From: Cerrena zonata
Taxonomy: Eukaryota; Basidiomycota; Agaricomycetes; Polyporales; Cerrenaceae
Direction of reading: 5' to 3'
Assembly (NCBI GenBank): GCA_038087015.1
Contig: JASBNA010000010.1
Coordinates: 806,001-870,000 of the forward strand
DNA: 64,000 bases
A program made the position numbers and the translations under genes. Shown here piece after piece: positions 12,230 through 25,423 of the stretch. Numbering within the stretch: the stretch's first letter is position 1; the number at the start of each line of letters is the position of its first letter. The notes beneath the pieces were generated by a model. That model was not told the origin of the DNA, made no database searches, and saw only the letters and a program-made list of their open reading frames with translations.

Positions 12230-14390
12230 ATGCCGTATGTCGATAAGCTCTTCTCTCATGAGGTTCTGCTTCAGCCTATCCCCACTCCTCCTCGACTTCA
12301 GGAGGGATTAGAACATAACTCTAGCTGTCACTGCCCCACGGCTGTCCCTCGTCTTATTCTGAAACCTCTCGAAGATGAGATTAGAGACGACGTAGACTGG
12401 CTTTCCATTGTGACGACACACCTTTATCGTACGGACATCCCTCGATATCAGCCATCTGTCAATTATCTCAGAGAGGATGTGATTCCGTACGTTCGAAGGT
12501 CCTAATAGTCGTTCAAGTGCTGATGCTGATGCCTGGCAGGCGCATTGATTACTTCTGTGATGTAGTGGTACCAGCCCGTCCTGGATGTCCTCTATTCTTT
12601 GCGTTTTAGTGCTTCATGGCCTCCGATCACTTACAGCAAGTCGACATCTAATGGTATGTACACATGATACGGGTACTTCATTGAGTACGAACACTAACGA
12701 TACAACTAGATCATTCTTTGGTCATCATTGACAAACCACGAATGGATCCTACAATTGCAACAAAACGTAAGGCTAATCTGTCATGGCCTCTACCTGGGGT
12801 AATGGTCTTAGTAAGTAATTCTATTGCCGCTTGTCATCTCATCGGATTGAAGGAAGCTGATCTTAACAGACCCCCACTATGTTACACGGCATTGTTACCT
12901 CAGATCCTTACTATGTGGCCAGGATCGCAGACATACTGGAACCCATCTGGGAATCTGATCCAGACACTTACATCCTTTGTTGCGACTTCCAGAATGTTCT
13001 CACTTTGCGATTACAACATGAGTCGAATGTACGAGAAATCATCTGCAGTTACGCTCCCATACCCGATCTCGTCCCTGCACGGGTCATCCTAGCAAGTTTC
13101 TTGATTACCCCGATTGTTGGAATATGGTATATAGCATGGAAGCTCCGGAATGATGATGACTGCAGTAACGGAATTGGCCCTCTCTTGCCTCCGGAATTCA
13201 CCCCTCTATTGCCGGACGATGTGATATTTACTCGCTATTGTCGTCATTCTGACTTCGATTATCCTCTGATTGCCCGGTCTGAGGAGCATTGGACTCAGTT
13301 CTCTCGCTGGAAAACCCATATGGTCGAGACTGTGGCTTCGCAATCTGTCTCTGATGGCGATGTACTACTAGGAACGACAGATAGGTTCGCTCAAGTGAAT
13401 CCATTGCTCCAACCATTCTACCCTGCCATCCTGCCTCCAAAATCCACCATGCAAACTTTTGAAAGCTGTCAGCGTACCGATCCTCTGCAAGAGTTCTCTC
13501 CACAGCTTACTCGGTCTTCTTCGTTCACCGTCCATGTACTTCGAGAGCTTACTCAGAGCCAAGATATTACAGGACCTTGTCCCTGTCGCGCCTATGTCTG
13601 CCAATTACTTACTATTGATGACCGTCCGCTGACTAATCCTGCATCTTCGATGTGCTTGAAGCTCTACGACGACCGGTTTCTCCAGTTTCAGCCCTTCCAA
13701 AAATGGCAGACGGCAGAAGACTTGGTAAGAAATGAGATAGCTGTGTATCAGAAGCTGGATTTCATGCAGGGATCGTTACTGCCCTACTTCTACGGAGCGC
13801 ATCTCGTGAGTCTGCCAATTTGTTAGCATCGCTTCTGTTAGTTTAACCCCAGGTAGTTCACCCTGCCGTCTGGACCTCCACTTCATGGTATCTTAATGGA
13901 ATATCTTGATGCACCAACGGCCTCAAAAGAGAGTATTCAAGCACTCTCAGAAGATGAACAGCTTCAATTGGTAAGAATCCCTATCCTTCTCAATCTCGTA
14001 TTCGTTCATTCATTGATCGTTGATGGACAAATCCAAAGCACGTGTCATGGCATACGTATTCTGCAATACGCCGATATATCTCAGCACGATTGGCATCGCC
14101 AGCAAATCCTCATTTGTCGGAACAAATCATCTGTATATTGTGTGTTCATTGACTTTGCCGCGTGTACCCAAAGTGTCGGTGGTTGGCAGGAACATACATG
14201 TGATGATATTGAGGGGAGTGCCTATTCATTGATAGGTAATGGTGTATTATCGCAAGAGTGGGTTGCTCAAATATATGGGCATCGGGAGGTATGGAACCGA
14301 TGGGCAAATTGTCCTCGGGGGCTTGAAAAAATATATTATCAACCAGATAGTCCTCTAATGTCGGTGCTAGGAAGTTGGTGGCATGGGTAG
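12230..14390 (+). pseudogene. Protein-kinase-like gene, copy K1, one frameshift
   Basis: A multi-exon gene related to K3 (63,940-61,780) and K2. Exon 1 starts at ATG 12,230 (MPYVDKLFSHEVLL) and ends near 12,498. Later exons run to TAG 14,388. The C-terminal half shows a degenerate kinase fold: LKLYDD (possible ATP-binding lysine, near 13,660), an AEDLVRNEIAVYQKL helix, LMEYLDAPT hinge-like motif (13,890), DISQHDWHRQQIL in the catalytic-loop position (14,075) and VFIDFAACTQ in the DFG position (14,145). Compared with K3, exon 2 has one extra C near 12,572 (GTACCAGCCCG against GTACAGCCTG), which shifts the frame into a stop. It is therefore probably a pseudogene unless the base is an assembly error. 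Substrate unknown; catalysis is doubtful because the HRD and DFG motifs are altered. Confidence 0.65.
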
Positions 14391-14499
14391 TGTAGTCTAC
14401 AATTCTATACTTACGGAAGAGGTTGATGGTACAGCAAGAAATGTAAATAGATTGCGTACGTATTCAAGAAAGGATCCTCATCAAAACGGCACTTGTAAA

Positions 14500-15700
14500 T
14501 TTGCAAAATGAACCTGATCATTTAAGGACAAGGGCCTGCGATATCGTGTACAGTCGAGCTCTAATCGTGTGAATTGGAACACATATTATGTCGCCTGCAG
14601 TACCAATAGTATTCTCGATAAGTAATTTGGAGCACCCACAATGAATCCTCAGGTCTCCTACTCCCAACTTCGCCGTGGCACTATATTCGCTATCCCAAGA
14701 TTCAGTCCGGAGGACTGAATAAGCTGGGTTCATTTTGCATATAACGTCGTTCCAACTGAAGTCTTGGGTACTGAACGTGTTCATCCTCCTGTTATCGACG
14801 AGGCAGAGTGATGACTGATACACGTCCATGTCGTTTTCCCTCGTCAGAAAACATCCCAGTTGTCGAATAGCTGATAACAACAGCGGGACCATCATTACAA
14901 GCTCGGTAACGTCGATGATAGTGGCCTGTACATACAGAACAAAAAGTGCATACACATGAATCGCAACGTGGAGGGCCTTTCAAGAACAAGAAGGGGGATA
15001 GACTGACAAGATCCCCAGCGAAATGCAGTCGCATCTCTCGCTGGATATCTCAGAACAACTAGCAGTCAGGGTGCCTCGAGAGGTTTCTAGGAAATAAAGG
15101 TTAAATGGTGGAGTAAATGATCGTAAAGTGGGAGAGTTTGAGTCGACTGCTTAACACGGAGTCACACAACAAAGATACACCCTACATTGTAGTGTTAGAG
15201 AAGTACCAGGTATACGAAGATGCGTGCTTACGAACAGGAAGATCATTCCAATGTTGTCTCTCCAAAAGCAGACCTCAGACTCGGAGACTGCTTGATAGAG
15301 TCGGACATGATAAACCGAACCCTAGCCTTTTGGTGGGTTTGAACCTGGTAGCCTTCTCAGAGACAGGCAACAGACTCTAGCCTACCCTTCCGGAGTACAG
15401 AGAGGCGGTTTTATTCATATGATAGTCTTCCTGTTATTCAGAAGCAGGGGTAGGCGGAACAAGATACAAGCAAGAGGAGGAGTCTCTACAAGGTGGGTGG
15501 GCTCCGAGTCGACCATAGCGTGAGACGATTGTGGATTTAAGGAGCTGATGCTGTAGAGAGCATGACTTAGTACAAGAGGAATCACTGAATGGACCTATTG
15601 CTAGATAGTGGAGAGAATGCATGAAGAGACCTAATAGTACGAACGACGAGAGCCTCGGTTGGTATCCAATCAGAAGCGCTCAAAAGTCGTCTCTGTTGAG
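14500..15700 (-). pseudogene. R-family module, copy Ra2 (best preserved R copy)
   Basis: This is the best R copy. A 145-residue minus-strand frame at 14,955-14,518 has no ATG at its upstream end (it opens on GTG) but follows an AG-type splice site near 14,935, so it is likely a terminal exon. It encodes a hydrophobic helix (VTELVMMVPLLLSAI) and ends in QALVLK. A second frame at 15,622-15,434 matches the 5' block of other copies. Between them (15,100-15,400) frames are broken. Sequence runs parallel to Ra3 on the plus strand at 60.5-61.6 kb. It may have been a small membrane protein; no family is recognised. Confidence 0.4.
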
Positions 15701-15779
15701 TGCGACGTCATCGCCTCGACCGTTCTCTCAGCTGTTACAGGGCCCACCATGATCTACTCTGACATTTTCTAGGCCAGTA

Positions 15780-18115
15780 CCCATATCTCCGCTACCTCTA
15801 TACACCACTCGATTACCGAGCTCAATGGCATCACATTTTCCTCTGCGGGTCAACAACTTCTGAAGCCTCCATATTTGCATTTATCCCACTTCTTTCCAGC
15901 CTGCATGCTATCCTGATACCCTGCGCTCAACTACAGCCTCTACGCAGATCATTCACTCTGCGGCAGATTGGTACCTAATGTCATCCGTTTGATGTCGCCA
16001 GGATTAGCCGAGATATCAGACTTAGGGTTGAACACGAACGGCTGAGCTTACCAACCACTGTGCGTATCTCATATCATTCTATGGCTAGCATAGCTTACAG
16101 CCATCCTTCATACGTGTATATGGCTTACTTCTTCTATATATTCACTCAATTTACCATGAAATGTTGAAAAGCCTCAACATATCAGCTCTAGATTCAAGAT
16201 ACACCTTCGTTCTCTACAAGTCTACGATGTCTCTCTTTCCCTGCTCTCGATCGATGTCACTCATCATCGTTTTGGTCTCCTACCATAAGTAGTTGACCTT
16301 CGTACCAGGACCATGTTCAGACACATACAACTCTGCCTTCCCTCGGTATCACACCCATTATCCATCCCATCTTCACACGCAAATGGGACATTACTTTCTC
16401 TCTCGATCCTCATCACTCCCGTTGTTCTCATCTCGACGATTGTCCTTGTGGTAACTGTGTCATTCCATCCCGTGATCTATGCATCCTCGCCTCACTTCAA
16501 GATCGAGGATAAACAACAGTCCGCGTACTGGAAGGGCCCTTTCATGGCAACATATACATATCTCCATCGACTTTCACACTCCTGATCGTGACGATAACTA
16601 CGGCATGCCCGTACGCATTCGGACCCACTTACAAGTCCTCTAGTCATACAACGTCATTACTACTCACCTTATTCCCTTACTTTCTTCTTTTCGACCACGT
16701 ACATACACTGCCGTACAAGACGAAGTCAAGCACTCCTTTTTCTTGAAATATCGCCTCTGACCCAGTACGCTCACTTCCCATCATGGTTGATCTCCTTCAT
16801 CATCTACGCTTAACGCCTTGCGTCTGTGACTTTCGGACACCTTCATCCTGTATGTTCTAACGTACAAATTGATTCTCATTTTCTCGAAGTTGAATCCAAT
16901 GATTTCTCAAATGTTCGCCTCCCCCTTTACTCTGGCCTGGGAGGAGTTATCATCCTGTCTTAAGACGAACTATCTGAATATACATCCCGAAAACCTTCCC
17001 CTCTCATATCATCTATCTAATGTGCTAGTGCGGCCGCACGCCTTCGTCAATAATTTCGGAGATGACACCACCATGACAGCTCCTAATGGTAGACAGTTGG
17101 TTTATCGCCGCGCTGTCTAACTCGTCTTACCCTCGTTCGTTTCTCTCCGTTCCCCAAAGTGTCCCCTCCGTTACAAAAAAGGTGTCGAAGACAACCGCGA
17201 ATCGGTACATCTCTGGCCATTGCTCTAATCATCTGTAACAATACTTACACCTCTCCGTTAAACCTCGCACTCGTGCATCGATGAGCTTCATCACGATTGT
17301 GTTCAAGTATTCTGCACCAGAAATACTCCCTCCAGTCTTTCGGTACCGTCACAACCCTCAACCCACAGTTGTAAGATCAGGTTCCGAATGCGAATGGACA
17401 TGGAGGGTAGCCGTATAATAACGGTACGTGCGCATATCTTCTTGCATGGGTCACACTGATCCTTCACGATTACAGACTGTTTCCCATTAGAGCGAACATA
17501 CAAAATCTGACTTCCCTCTCTGCCGTTACGGAAGAGGTCTGTCCTACACATCTGACGCTATTTGATTATCGCTGTCCGTGTCAAACTCGTGAGGAAGATC
17601 AGAGTGACATATGTCTTACCGTGACAATGGAGCCTTTGATTCATCCATAGCTGTGGGTTTAACCGTGGTCTTGGTCTGTGGCCACTCTGCCTTGATTAGC
17701 TCCCTTCTCGAAACGCTCTTCCCTGAGCAACTATAAAGACACCAATATTCGATATCGATGTCATAACCTGCTCCAACCTTCGTCCTCGGACCGAACGTTT
17801 CTGGCTTTCCAAACACCTCCGTTCCACTTGTTGTCAATTTCGCCATATGCTTGTGTATCACCGGCACCACTCACGCTTAGCATTGGTTTTCTCTGTCATT
17901 TATGACTCTACCGATGATCATTTCGTTCAAATGCTACTTGTTAAGGGCACATTCACGGGCTTACGGATGTCGCTTCCCCCCACATTCAATCGCATGAACA
18001 GGATAATGAGGCTCATCGAGACAAGTCTCGATGTTCATTTACAAAATCCACATACTTCCTCTGAAATTGATCAAACACGGTATCAAGTATCTCCAGGTGG
18101 GCCATCAATGAGATA
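15780..18115 (+). pseudogene. F-family module, copy F3
   Basis: This copy is homologous to F5 (inverted, 60.4-58.9 kb). They share the GCCGAGATATCAGACTTAGGG block near 16,000, CACACCCATTATCCATCCC (16,350), CAAATGGGACATTAC (16,380) and a segment near 16,555-16,620 whose F5 equivalent encodes HISVDFHTPDRDDNY. A 90-residue frame with ATG lies at 16,313-16,585 and leaves frame in the middle of that segment, so there is at least one frameshift relative to F5. Further pieces continue to about 18,115 (for example 17,847-18,116). No intact product is visible. Confidence 0.35.
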
Positions 18116-18352
18116 ATTCAAGTTATCATCTGAAAGGCAAACGAGATCATACATCTACAGGAAACCCCGGTACATTATAAAGAAGGAGAATGATAGATCG
18201 ATAGAATAACCGCGATATTGGGCCATGACTCTTGCTACACCCCCAGAGGTAAGTTGGCGCAGTGGCGTCTTCCAGCAATGGGAAGAAAGAACATGGTCTG
18301 AAAGGGAGGAGTGAGCTAGGCCAAATGGATGGAAGGAGGCATCATACCTCAG

Positions 18353-18688
18353 CTACTGTGAGTACACTTCATGCCACGACGGGTTGGCCTTTGTCTTGAA
18401 TAAACATTTCAACCGCAGAACTTGTTCTTTCGAAGCCCGCACGTTATTCCAGTTGTTAGCTAGGACGATGGCGTAAATCGGCATGTCTTTGATGCGGACC
18501 AGTTTGAGTTGCGCAATACTCCCGAGCCCGGCTTCTTCGATAATATCAATGAGAGCTTCCTTCATGGCGGCAACCCTCTCATCGGATGTTACCAGATGCT
18601 CAGAGACGAGACCTTTATCCTTAGCGTACAAAATAAGCCACTCCTTGGGAGGAGCATAGCCGAAAACCTTTTGAGGAACGTATAACAT
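18353..18688 (-). CDS. Hypothetical protein, 111 residues from first internal ATG
   Basis: An open frame of 144 codons (18,787-18,353) sits between F3 and F3' and is not repeated in the other units. The upstream end is a TTG preceded by an in-frame TGA, so I take ATG 18,688 as the start. The product has a KVFGYAPPKEWLILYAKDKG N-terminal stretch, an acidic central helix and a basic C-terminus ending in SWHEVYSQ. Codon use and amino-acid balance look coding, but no domain is recognised. A preceding exon is possible because a CTAAC-CACAG acceptor-like site lies just upstream, although it does not give an open junction. No neighbour suggests a role. Confidence 0.4.
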   Translation of the reverse strand: MLYVPQKVFGYAPPKEWLILYAKDKGLVSEHLVTSDERVAAMKEALIDIIEEAGLGSIAQLKLVRIKDMPIYAIVLANNWNNVRASKEQVLRLKCLFKTKANPSWHEVYSQ

Positions 18689-18929
18689 GGTATACTGCTT
18701 GGTGGCAGGTGAGTTAGTGAACGGTATGCTAGAGGATTCTTCGATACTGACTTTGTAGGGAGAGCTTATGACGGTGAGGAGTGTCAATGGGTGAGGGGAT
18801 CAAACTGTGGTTAGGTTGCGAGAAGCCTCAACATCGCGTTGGTCATATATGCCCTCGGCGTCTACCACAAATCCATTGTTCGAACTCTATCAATGTCTTT
18901 GAACTCCCGGGGCCGTTGGTAATTTGGTA

Positions 18930-21890
18930 AACGATAATTGTATTTGCCTGGTCCATTTGGCATTGACCATTCTCAGATATCGGTCAAAAGTATGGGGTTG
19001 TGTCCTTTAACGTCAGTTTCAGTCAGGGTTGCCGCTTTGGTGGCCAGGAGCTTACCAGTCGCGAATGGTAGCAATATAAGGACTCAAAATACACCTTCCT
19101 TACACACCACCTTCACATGTTCGCGAGGCCCCGTTTCCAAACCCTCAATCTCGGTCAGTCATCAACGTTGGTTTTGGGGCCCCCATACCTACTCGTAGTC
19201 AGTCCACATCGCCCAACATCGCTTTCAGACCCATCCTACTCTGGATTCTTTGCTGGGCATGACACCCATTACCGGATCCTATATTCATTTTTCTATGGGA
19301 AACGATGTATCCTCCTATGACCTCTCGATTTTTTATTCTCCTCATGTTGACATTTTTCTCAATGGGCTCAGTTCCATTGATCGTCGGAATTCAGACATTC
19401 TTGACTAGTATACGTAAAACTCATGCCCTACATTCCGGGATGGCACTTTCACGAGGTGTCCATACCCCAATATTCAATACCTTGAACTTCTGGTTCCCGA
19501 TCCTGACAATCACCAGAACAACAAACTCAGACATCATACCTCTCACTCACCTACCCCTTTATTCCCCGAAGTTCTCCTTTTCGACAGCTTGTACGCCTGT
19601 CGTACAAGACGAGGCCGAGTACCCTTCCCCTCGAAATATTGCATCGAGATTTCTTCCCTTCCTAGTGCAATTATCTTTCATCTCGCTTGATCCCTCCAAC
19701 CATGTACACTCGAGATGTCTCGCATTTACAGGGGGATTTCGAATGCGGATATCAACATCACAGGGTGTTCCGTCATTTCTTTTGTTGAAGCAACTCGATT
19801 CTCACTCCCTCCAAGTAGAATCTGTTAGTGATATCCGACTTCTTGCTCGTTTAAAGAATATTCAAATGATCCTTTTGACGACTGCTTTTAGACACCCAGG
19901 ATTCCCTTTAGCTATGCCTAGAAGGGTGCTATCACCTTCTATCAAGACGGCGTACGCGACTGTTCCCATCGGGCCCTTATCTCCCTACCCTCATTTACGT
20001 CCGCTGTGATGTGCTAGCATATAGCTACGCATATCTCTTCATAACAACATACGTCAATGTTGTTGAGCTTCTCGAAGAGTCCGTCTGTCGCTGTTGTCAG
20101 ATCGTGGGTCAACCACCATGCTGCCCAACCCGCCAGGCGACCTTCATTCACCGGTTTTCCTCCTTTAACACATCCGAATGGTTCACAAACCGGAATATGG
20201 GGAAGAGTCGCGTATCGTTATGGTTTCCTGCTACCACCACCAGTTGCTGTTATGACATCTATCCGCCTCAGTTCCCATTCCCATCCATGTCATGGTGCCC
20301 CTTAGTAATACCTACCTCTGGCCATCGAACCTTACGCTTTCCTCTCCATGGACTTCTTTTGTCTTGCTGACATCCCCGATGTTCCCTTAAAGTGTCATGG
20401 GACACACCGCCTGACTTTCCAACACATCTTTTCGGACACTACGACCTAATTCTTTATCTGCTGGACCGTATTTCCAACGTAGACGTGCATGGCTATACGT
20501 CGACTGTAGGTACTCTTTTCTTCCTACAAGGCTGACTCTGAGTACTCATGATTACAGACCTTGTCGGAGTCTATCTCGCAAGAATGCGTAATCCGAGCTT
20601 AAGACTCCGCTGTAACACGGGAAGGGTACTACCATGTTTGCCTTACACTTCCTTGGCCATTTTTCTGTTGGATGGAAATGTTTCGCGGGCCTCTTTGCAT
20701 TCTCTTAGACTCGTTTAACACCAACCCTTTTCGTTTGCCGGGCCTCTTCAGTCGAACCTCTTGTCATCACACCAGATGGTTTATATACTCTCCCTCTGCG
20801 GGGGTGAGGGATGTCTGCACCCCACGTTCTTGGTGGCATCGACCGTCGTCGTCTTCATGCGATTTTAATGACGAAGCGTGACTGCAAGGTATCAAACTGT
20901 GATAACAAAGATTTCTAGTCTTCCAACCACATTCCTAACTGTAGCTTTGTTCTGCCGTCACTCTTTCTTGGAAAGAGGTCATATTTTCTCTGGCTTCTCA
21001 TCTATAAAGACATCACCGTCCAACATCTTCTACCTTCGCATACATCGACCCACCTTGAAAACGTGTCCCGCCACATCAAACTTGACATCTTTGCTACAGA
21101 GTCTACAGCCATATCCTCATGCTTTTGATGTTTGCAATAGACACAACGTCCATAAGTCCACAAAGCTTGCTTTCTTTACTCGATTCTGGTTGGTCATTTC
21201 GCCTTGGTGCCTTGATACTCACTCGCACCTTGACTTGACTCGGTCGGTCAATTTTGTCGTGAGACCTCGATACCTGTTCGCAAGTCCAGTATCAGAGCTC
21301 AAAATAAACCTATGCGGACTGTTCGCCCAGAGAATTTACCCCTTTAACCTCGATTATGAGATTCGCTGTGACGTGCTAGCGTATAACCACACTCAAACCT
21401 TCGCAACTCCATACGCCGAGAACTTTGGAGAGAGTGTATCAACTGTTCCACTGACGTTAGTGTAAATCGAGGCCTTAAATCAACTTATCCCATCCACCTT
21501 TGCCTGGTATTAGGCGACACTTCATTATATCACCACGCTACTCAATCTGTCGAACCTTTAACTGAGAGTCCAGGCCACCACTCCCCTCTCCCAATACATC
21601 CCAAAAGTGAATAAGCCGGAAGACGAGAAAACCAGAGACCAGATGTGCACGAGTTTCCCCTTCTCCTCATGCTATCAGCATCCCATCCATCATGTGGGAA
21701 TGTACCTGCCCCTCACATAACCTTGCACTCTTTCTTCCATGAGCATCGTACACTTCGTGATCTCCTGCTTGCTTCCATACAACGCGCTCACTATGTACAA
21801 CAAAACCAGGCCTTCGAGGCTCTTATGTTGGACCAATATGTCTGTTGGTGCAAAAATAATTTCCATCATTATTCCGTCCTTTCTTGACCG
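18930..21890 (+). pseudogene. F-family module, extra copy F3'
   Basis: A second F copy following F3 directly. The strongest match is 19,300-20,009 (a 234-residue frame), which contains the ATTCAATACCTTGAACTTC and TTTATTCCCCGAAGTTCTCC motifs shared with F2 near 10,940-10,980 (ATTCAATACCCTCCGCTT, ATTCCCCGATGTTTTCC), then a valine-glutamate segment (VQDEAEYP) like EVKHSF in F5. A further frame of 195 residues lies at 20,878-21,465. The frames do not join into one convincing model and carry no clear start signal at the front. It could contain a poorly spliced real gene; I regard it as a relic of a tandem F duplication. Confidence 0.35.
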
Positions 21891-21899
21891 AAACTCTTT

Positions 21900-23148
21900 T
21901 GTCTGATAGTCACCACCGACAGCTACAGAAGCTCAACATCTTGCGTTCGACAATTTAATCTTCAAGTGTTAAACTTCTCGACTTTTTGCTCCACTCGTGA
22001 CGCGCTTCACTCGATCGCTCACCCTAGTTTCTGATATCAGTACTCATTGGCCGTGACCAAAAGCTCACATCATTTTCGCGCCATTGCTAGCCTTGACGTA
22101 TCAGTGATTCTCGCTCGGGCAAGGGTTGTGGATCTAGTGGGCATGCTAATATTAATCCACATCATCTATCTTCATCATGTCTGCCCTCGACCAATATCCA
22201 ATGTCGTTCACTTCCCACATCTCCGAGATGGATGAATACGAAACATACAGTGTAATTCTATGTCATTCACTCTCACTGGTATGCATTGCCGGTTCCCTCG
22301 TGAAGAAGACACCGGTGACTATTTGAAAACCGTATGTCTTATCGCTTCTCCAAAGGAGAACTATTTTCTGTGGCGTTTCTTCCATGAAGTTTCAATGAAA
22401 ACAAACTTCACCTTGTCATCATTGTATTACTCCATGATTGCGTGCAATGTGCCACCCACCCATTCCCCATTTTCATGATACATTTCCCAGAAGTTCAAAT
22501 GCCCTCCTTTCTGTACCTTCAACCTCAATCAGTCAATGTTGTTTCAGGCCCACTTCGGGAACACGGTGATATGGTCAACTGCTTCTATTACGCTCATCTC
22601 TTCCATCATAACTACCCACCTTTGCTAGATGGCAATGAAAGTCTCTGCACTGCCTCTTCAATACCTCGTTTTACTTGACCACCCCGACATTATTGCAAAA
22701 GGGACAATACTTCGATCCCTAGATTTCGCATCATCTAGTTGATATATAATCTCACGTCTGCCGGATCTAACTTCTCAGAAGAACACATGCCTGATCTTCC
22801 CACGTGCATGGGAGCATTCCACTCGATCCTGATTCCTGACCCCTTCATGGTTCTTGTAACTAGACAGCTACCAGGGCCGCCGCTACTGCATGATATCTCT
22901 TTCTTAGTACTTGTCCTGTTCATCACAGTGATGTGTGTTTGTTCTCCGGCCTCGGTCTCTTTGTGTTGCTGTTCCTTCGCTTTTGGTCAGGACTACTGGA
23001 CACTGTTAATAGCATGATTATGTTGGTGTATGTTTGTCTGATATATAGCTCACTTATATACTGATATTCTGGTTTTCCCTCAAGATATCTCAATTCTCAA
23101 TCCTTCCATTCCTACACAAGCTGCATTATCTGCTTTCATCTTGCTAGT
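21900..23148. other. Spacer with remnant of segment X before D2
   Basis: Frames are short. Near 22,620-22,760 a piece matches segment X (GAAAGTCTCTGCACTGCCTC, then TTCGATCCCTAGATTTCGCATCATC). The 22,739-23,017 plus-strand frame contains a hydrophobic run but has no ATG and no homologue in the other units. I see no gene that can be supported. Confidence 0.35.
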
Positions 23149-24830
23149 ATGTCTGAACAGCCTCATGGAGTGATTGATCTGATGTATGAGGTCATATCCT
23201 ACCATTATGCCTGTCTCTGATATATGTTCTCTAGCTCTCAAATTCACCTTGAGAATCTCATTTTTACTGTGGCACTGAGTGAGTACCATGATACAATTCT
23301 GTAATCATAATTTAAGATTCTTCATAGCTCTTGCCATATATGATGCAATTCTCTCCTTCCCCAAGGAAGTCAGATGTATCTGGAAAAGAGGATTTGACAC
23401 AGGGTCAATCTTATATCTGTTTATCAGAAATTGCACCATCCTCAGTATACTTCTGTGGCTGCTAGAAGGATTTCCAAGTTCTACAACAGTGATTGTAAGT
23501 GATATCTCAAATGCTCATGTATTTCACTAAATCAAATTGTCAGGGGTTAGTGATACACTCACCACAGATATAATACTTCTAACTCTTCATTAAGTTGTAA
23601 GATACTATTTATTACAGCTGATATTTTAGATATCTGCTGTCTCCTTTCATATACAGGCAAGTCACTAGAATATTTCCAGTAAAGAGAGCTGACTATATAG
23701 TGCTCTTATAGCATTTGATTGTGTGCGCATCTGGAGCATCTGTCAGCATGCATGGATTCCCACCATCCTGGTATTTATGTTGAATATGTTTGAACTGGCT
23801 ATAAATATTGTAAGTGGCAATCTTCACTCAATATAAATTAGCATTTACATTACCAATAGTATGCCAAACTTCCAGACTTTGTGGGATCATATCTAGTTGT
23901 ATCATCAGGTCCGTTGGCACATTGCTGGGTTAGGTCAGATATCATCCAGTATAAATAGTAAGCAAACCAATCTATTGAAAATATCAATATTAATATTTGA
24001 AGTAGTTGTATGACCCCAGTATTCTACTCTATAGCATATGCTGAGAGATGATTCTTACAGTTCCTGTAATTACCAGAGCAATCTCTGTGGCTGCAGATGC
24101 TGTGGTATTAGGTCTCACCTTGTGGAAAACCATCTATATTCTCAGAGAAGATGGAGAGGTCAGAGCTACCAGCAAGCTTACCACTACATTGGTATATGGT
24201 GGTAATACTGTCTATATATTAATAGTTTCATACTAAATAGCTGATATCTTTGTTGACAGGCTCTCTTCAATTCAGGTGAGTTGTATATGTTTCTATTTGG
24301 TTATTAGTGTTACTGAATAATTTTAGTATACTGCTACTTCTCAATATCTTTGCAGTCATTCTTGATATCCTAGCTGTTGCAAGTAACAATGGTGTAAGAA
24401 ATAGGGATACTTTCTACTCTTATTAGATCTAATCAAAGTCTTCTATAGAGCATCAAAAATGCCTCAGTTTTTATTTACATCAAAGATGTGTAAATCAACT
24501 TATTAAACTCTTTGTCATATCTCTAACTTACATTTCATAGTCTTACCTCTATTATTATCTCACACTTCATCCTCAGTCTCCGCTCTATCTATCACACAAG
24601 CAACAATCTCTCACAGACCAGCTCAAATCAGTCAAGTGTGCACTTTGCCTCAGCTATCATGATAGAGGGGAATATTGGAGCCACTCTAAGTACCACTTGG
24701 GGTAGTAACAAAGATGAGGAAGAGGAATAGATAGAGCAAATACAGTACTCTTAATATTTATTTTTGACTGGATTGGCTTATATCACAGAGGCCAATGGGT
24801 CTGAGGATATGGAGGAGCTAGGTGAGCACT
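23149..24830 (+). pseudogene. DUF6533-family membrane protein, copy D2, disabled
   Basis: This copy is collinear with D1 and D3. The start ATG 23,149 aligns with theirs but exon 1 diverges. The core motif is preserved near 23,325-23,470 (AIYDAILSFPKEVRCIWKR, then LYLFIRN). The AFDCVRIW-like exon (near 23,710), a TRAISVAADAVVLGLTLWKT helix (24,070-24,130) and a TSIIISHFILSLRS-like exon (24,545-24,590) are also present. In the acidic C-terminal exon the frame meets TAG near 24,728 and TAA near 24,752 where D1 and D3 stay open. The later exon found in D1 and D3 (ending IELQEIV or IEMQEIV) was not found. I call it a pseudogene of the DUF6533 family. Confidence 0.65.
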
Positions 24831-25306
24831 GAGAACTAATGATTCAGATAGTTTGTATTTAATAAACTTTGAGCTACAGGATTCTGTTTAGATATTCATC
24901 TGAATTTTGATACCCATATCTATAATACTTGACTGCAGTTCATATCTAAGTGATTGTGGTAAGAAAGTGACTGAGACCATGAATTCATGATCGATGAGTA
25001 GTTTTTAGTACTGACCATGACCCCTCGGGTGCACCATGACATTATTGCCGATGTTCTAGAATTCTCCAGATCAAAATAGTGATCCGGTTCTTCCTTCTCA
25101 GCTATCTGTTGGTCCCTCCTCCGCATACATTGATGCCAACAATGTATCCGGTATAACTTTGAGTAACCGTCTTACCAGATTTTGAAATTAAGCCTGCTCC
25201 AGCACAGTGAACACTTCAACAGATGGTCACCATTGCGAGGAATCCAGCACTGTTGCCTTCCCATAGAAAAGTGATGGATATACTGTCAACTGTTGCCATT
25301 CGGAGG

Positions 25307-25314
25307 TATAAATA
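25307..25314 (+). promoter_or_regulatory. TATA box of the small secreted protein gene
   Basis: TATAAATA lies 110 bases upstream of the ATG at 25,424, in a stretch with no counterpart in the other array units. Pyrimidine-rich sequence follows it, as is common at fungal transcription starts. The assignment is positional. Confidence 0.5.
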
Positions 25315-25423
25315 TATCTGCAATCAACATTAGTGTTTCTCCCGCCCTCAATATCTATCGCCAGCACTATCACTATTGACCAAAGTCAAGCCTTAATTCT
25401 GCCTATAAAGTCTACACAACACT

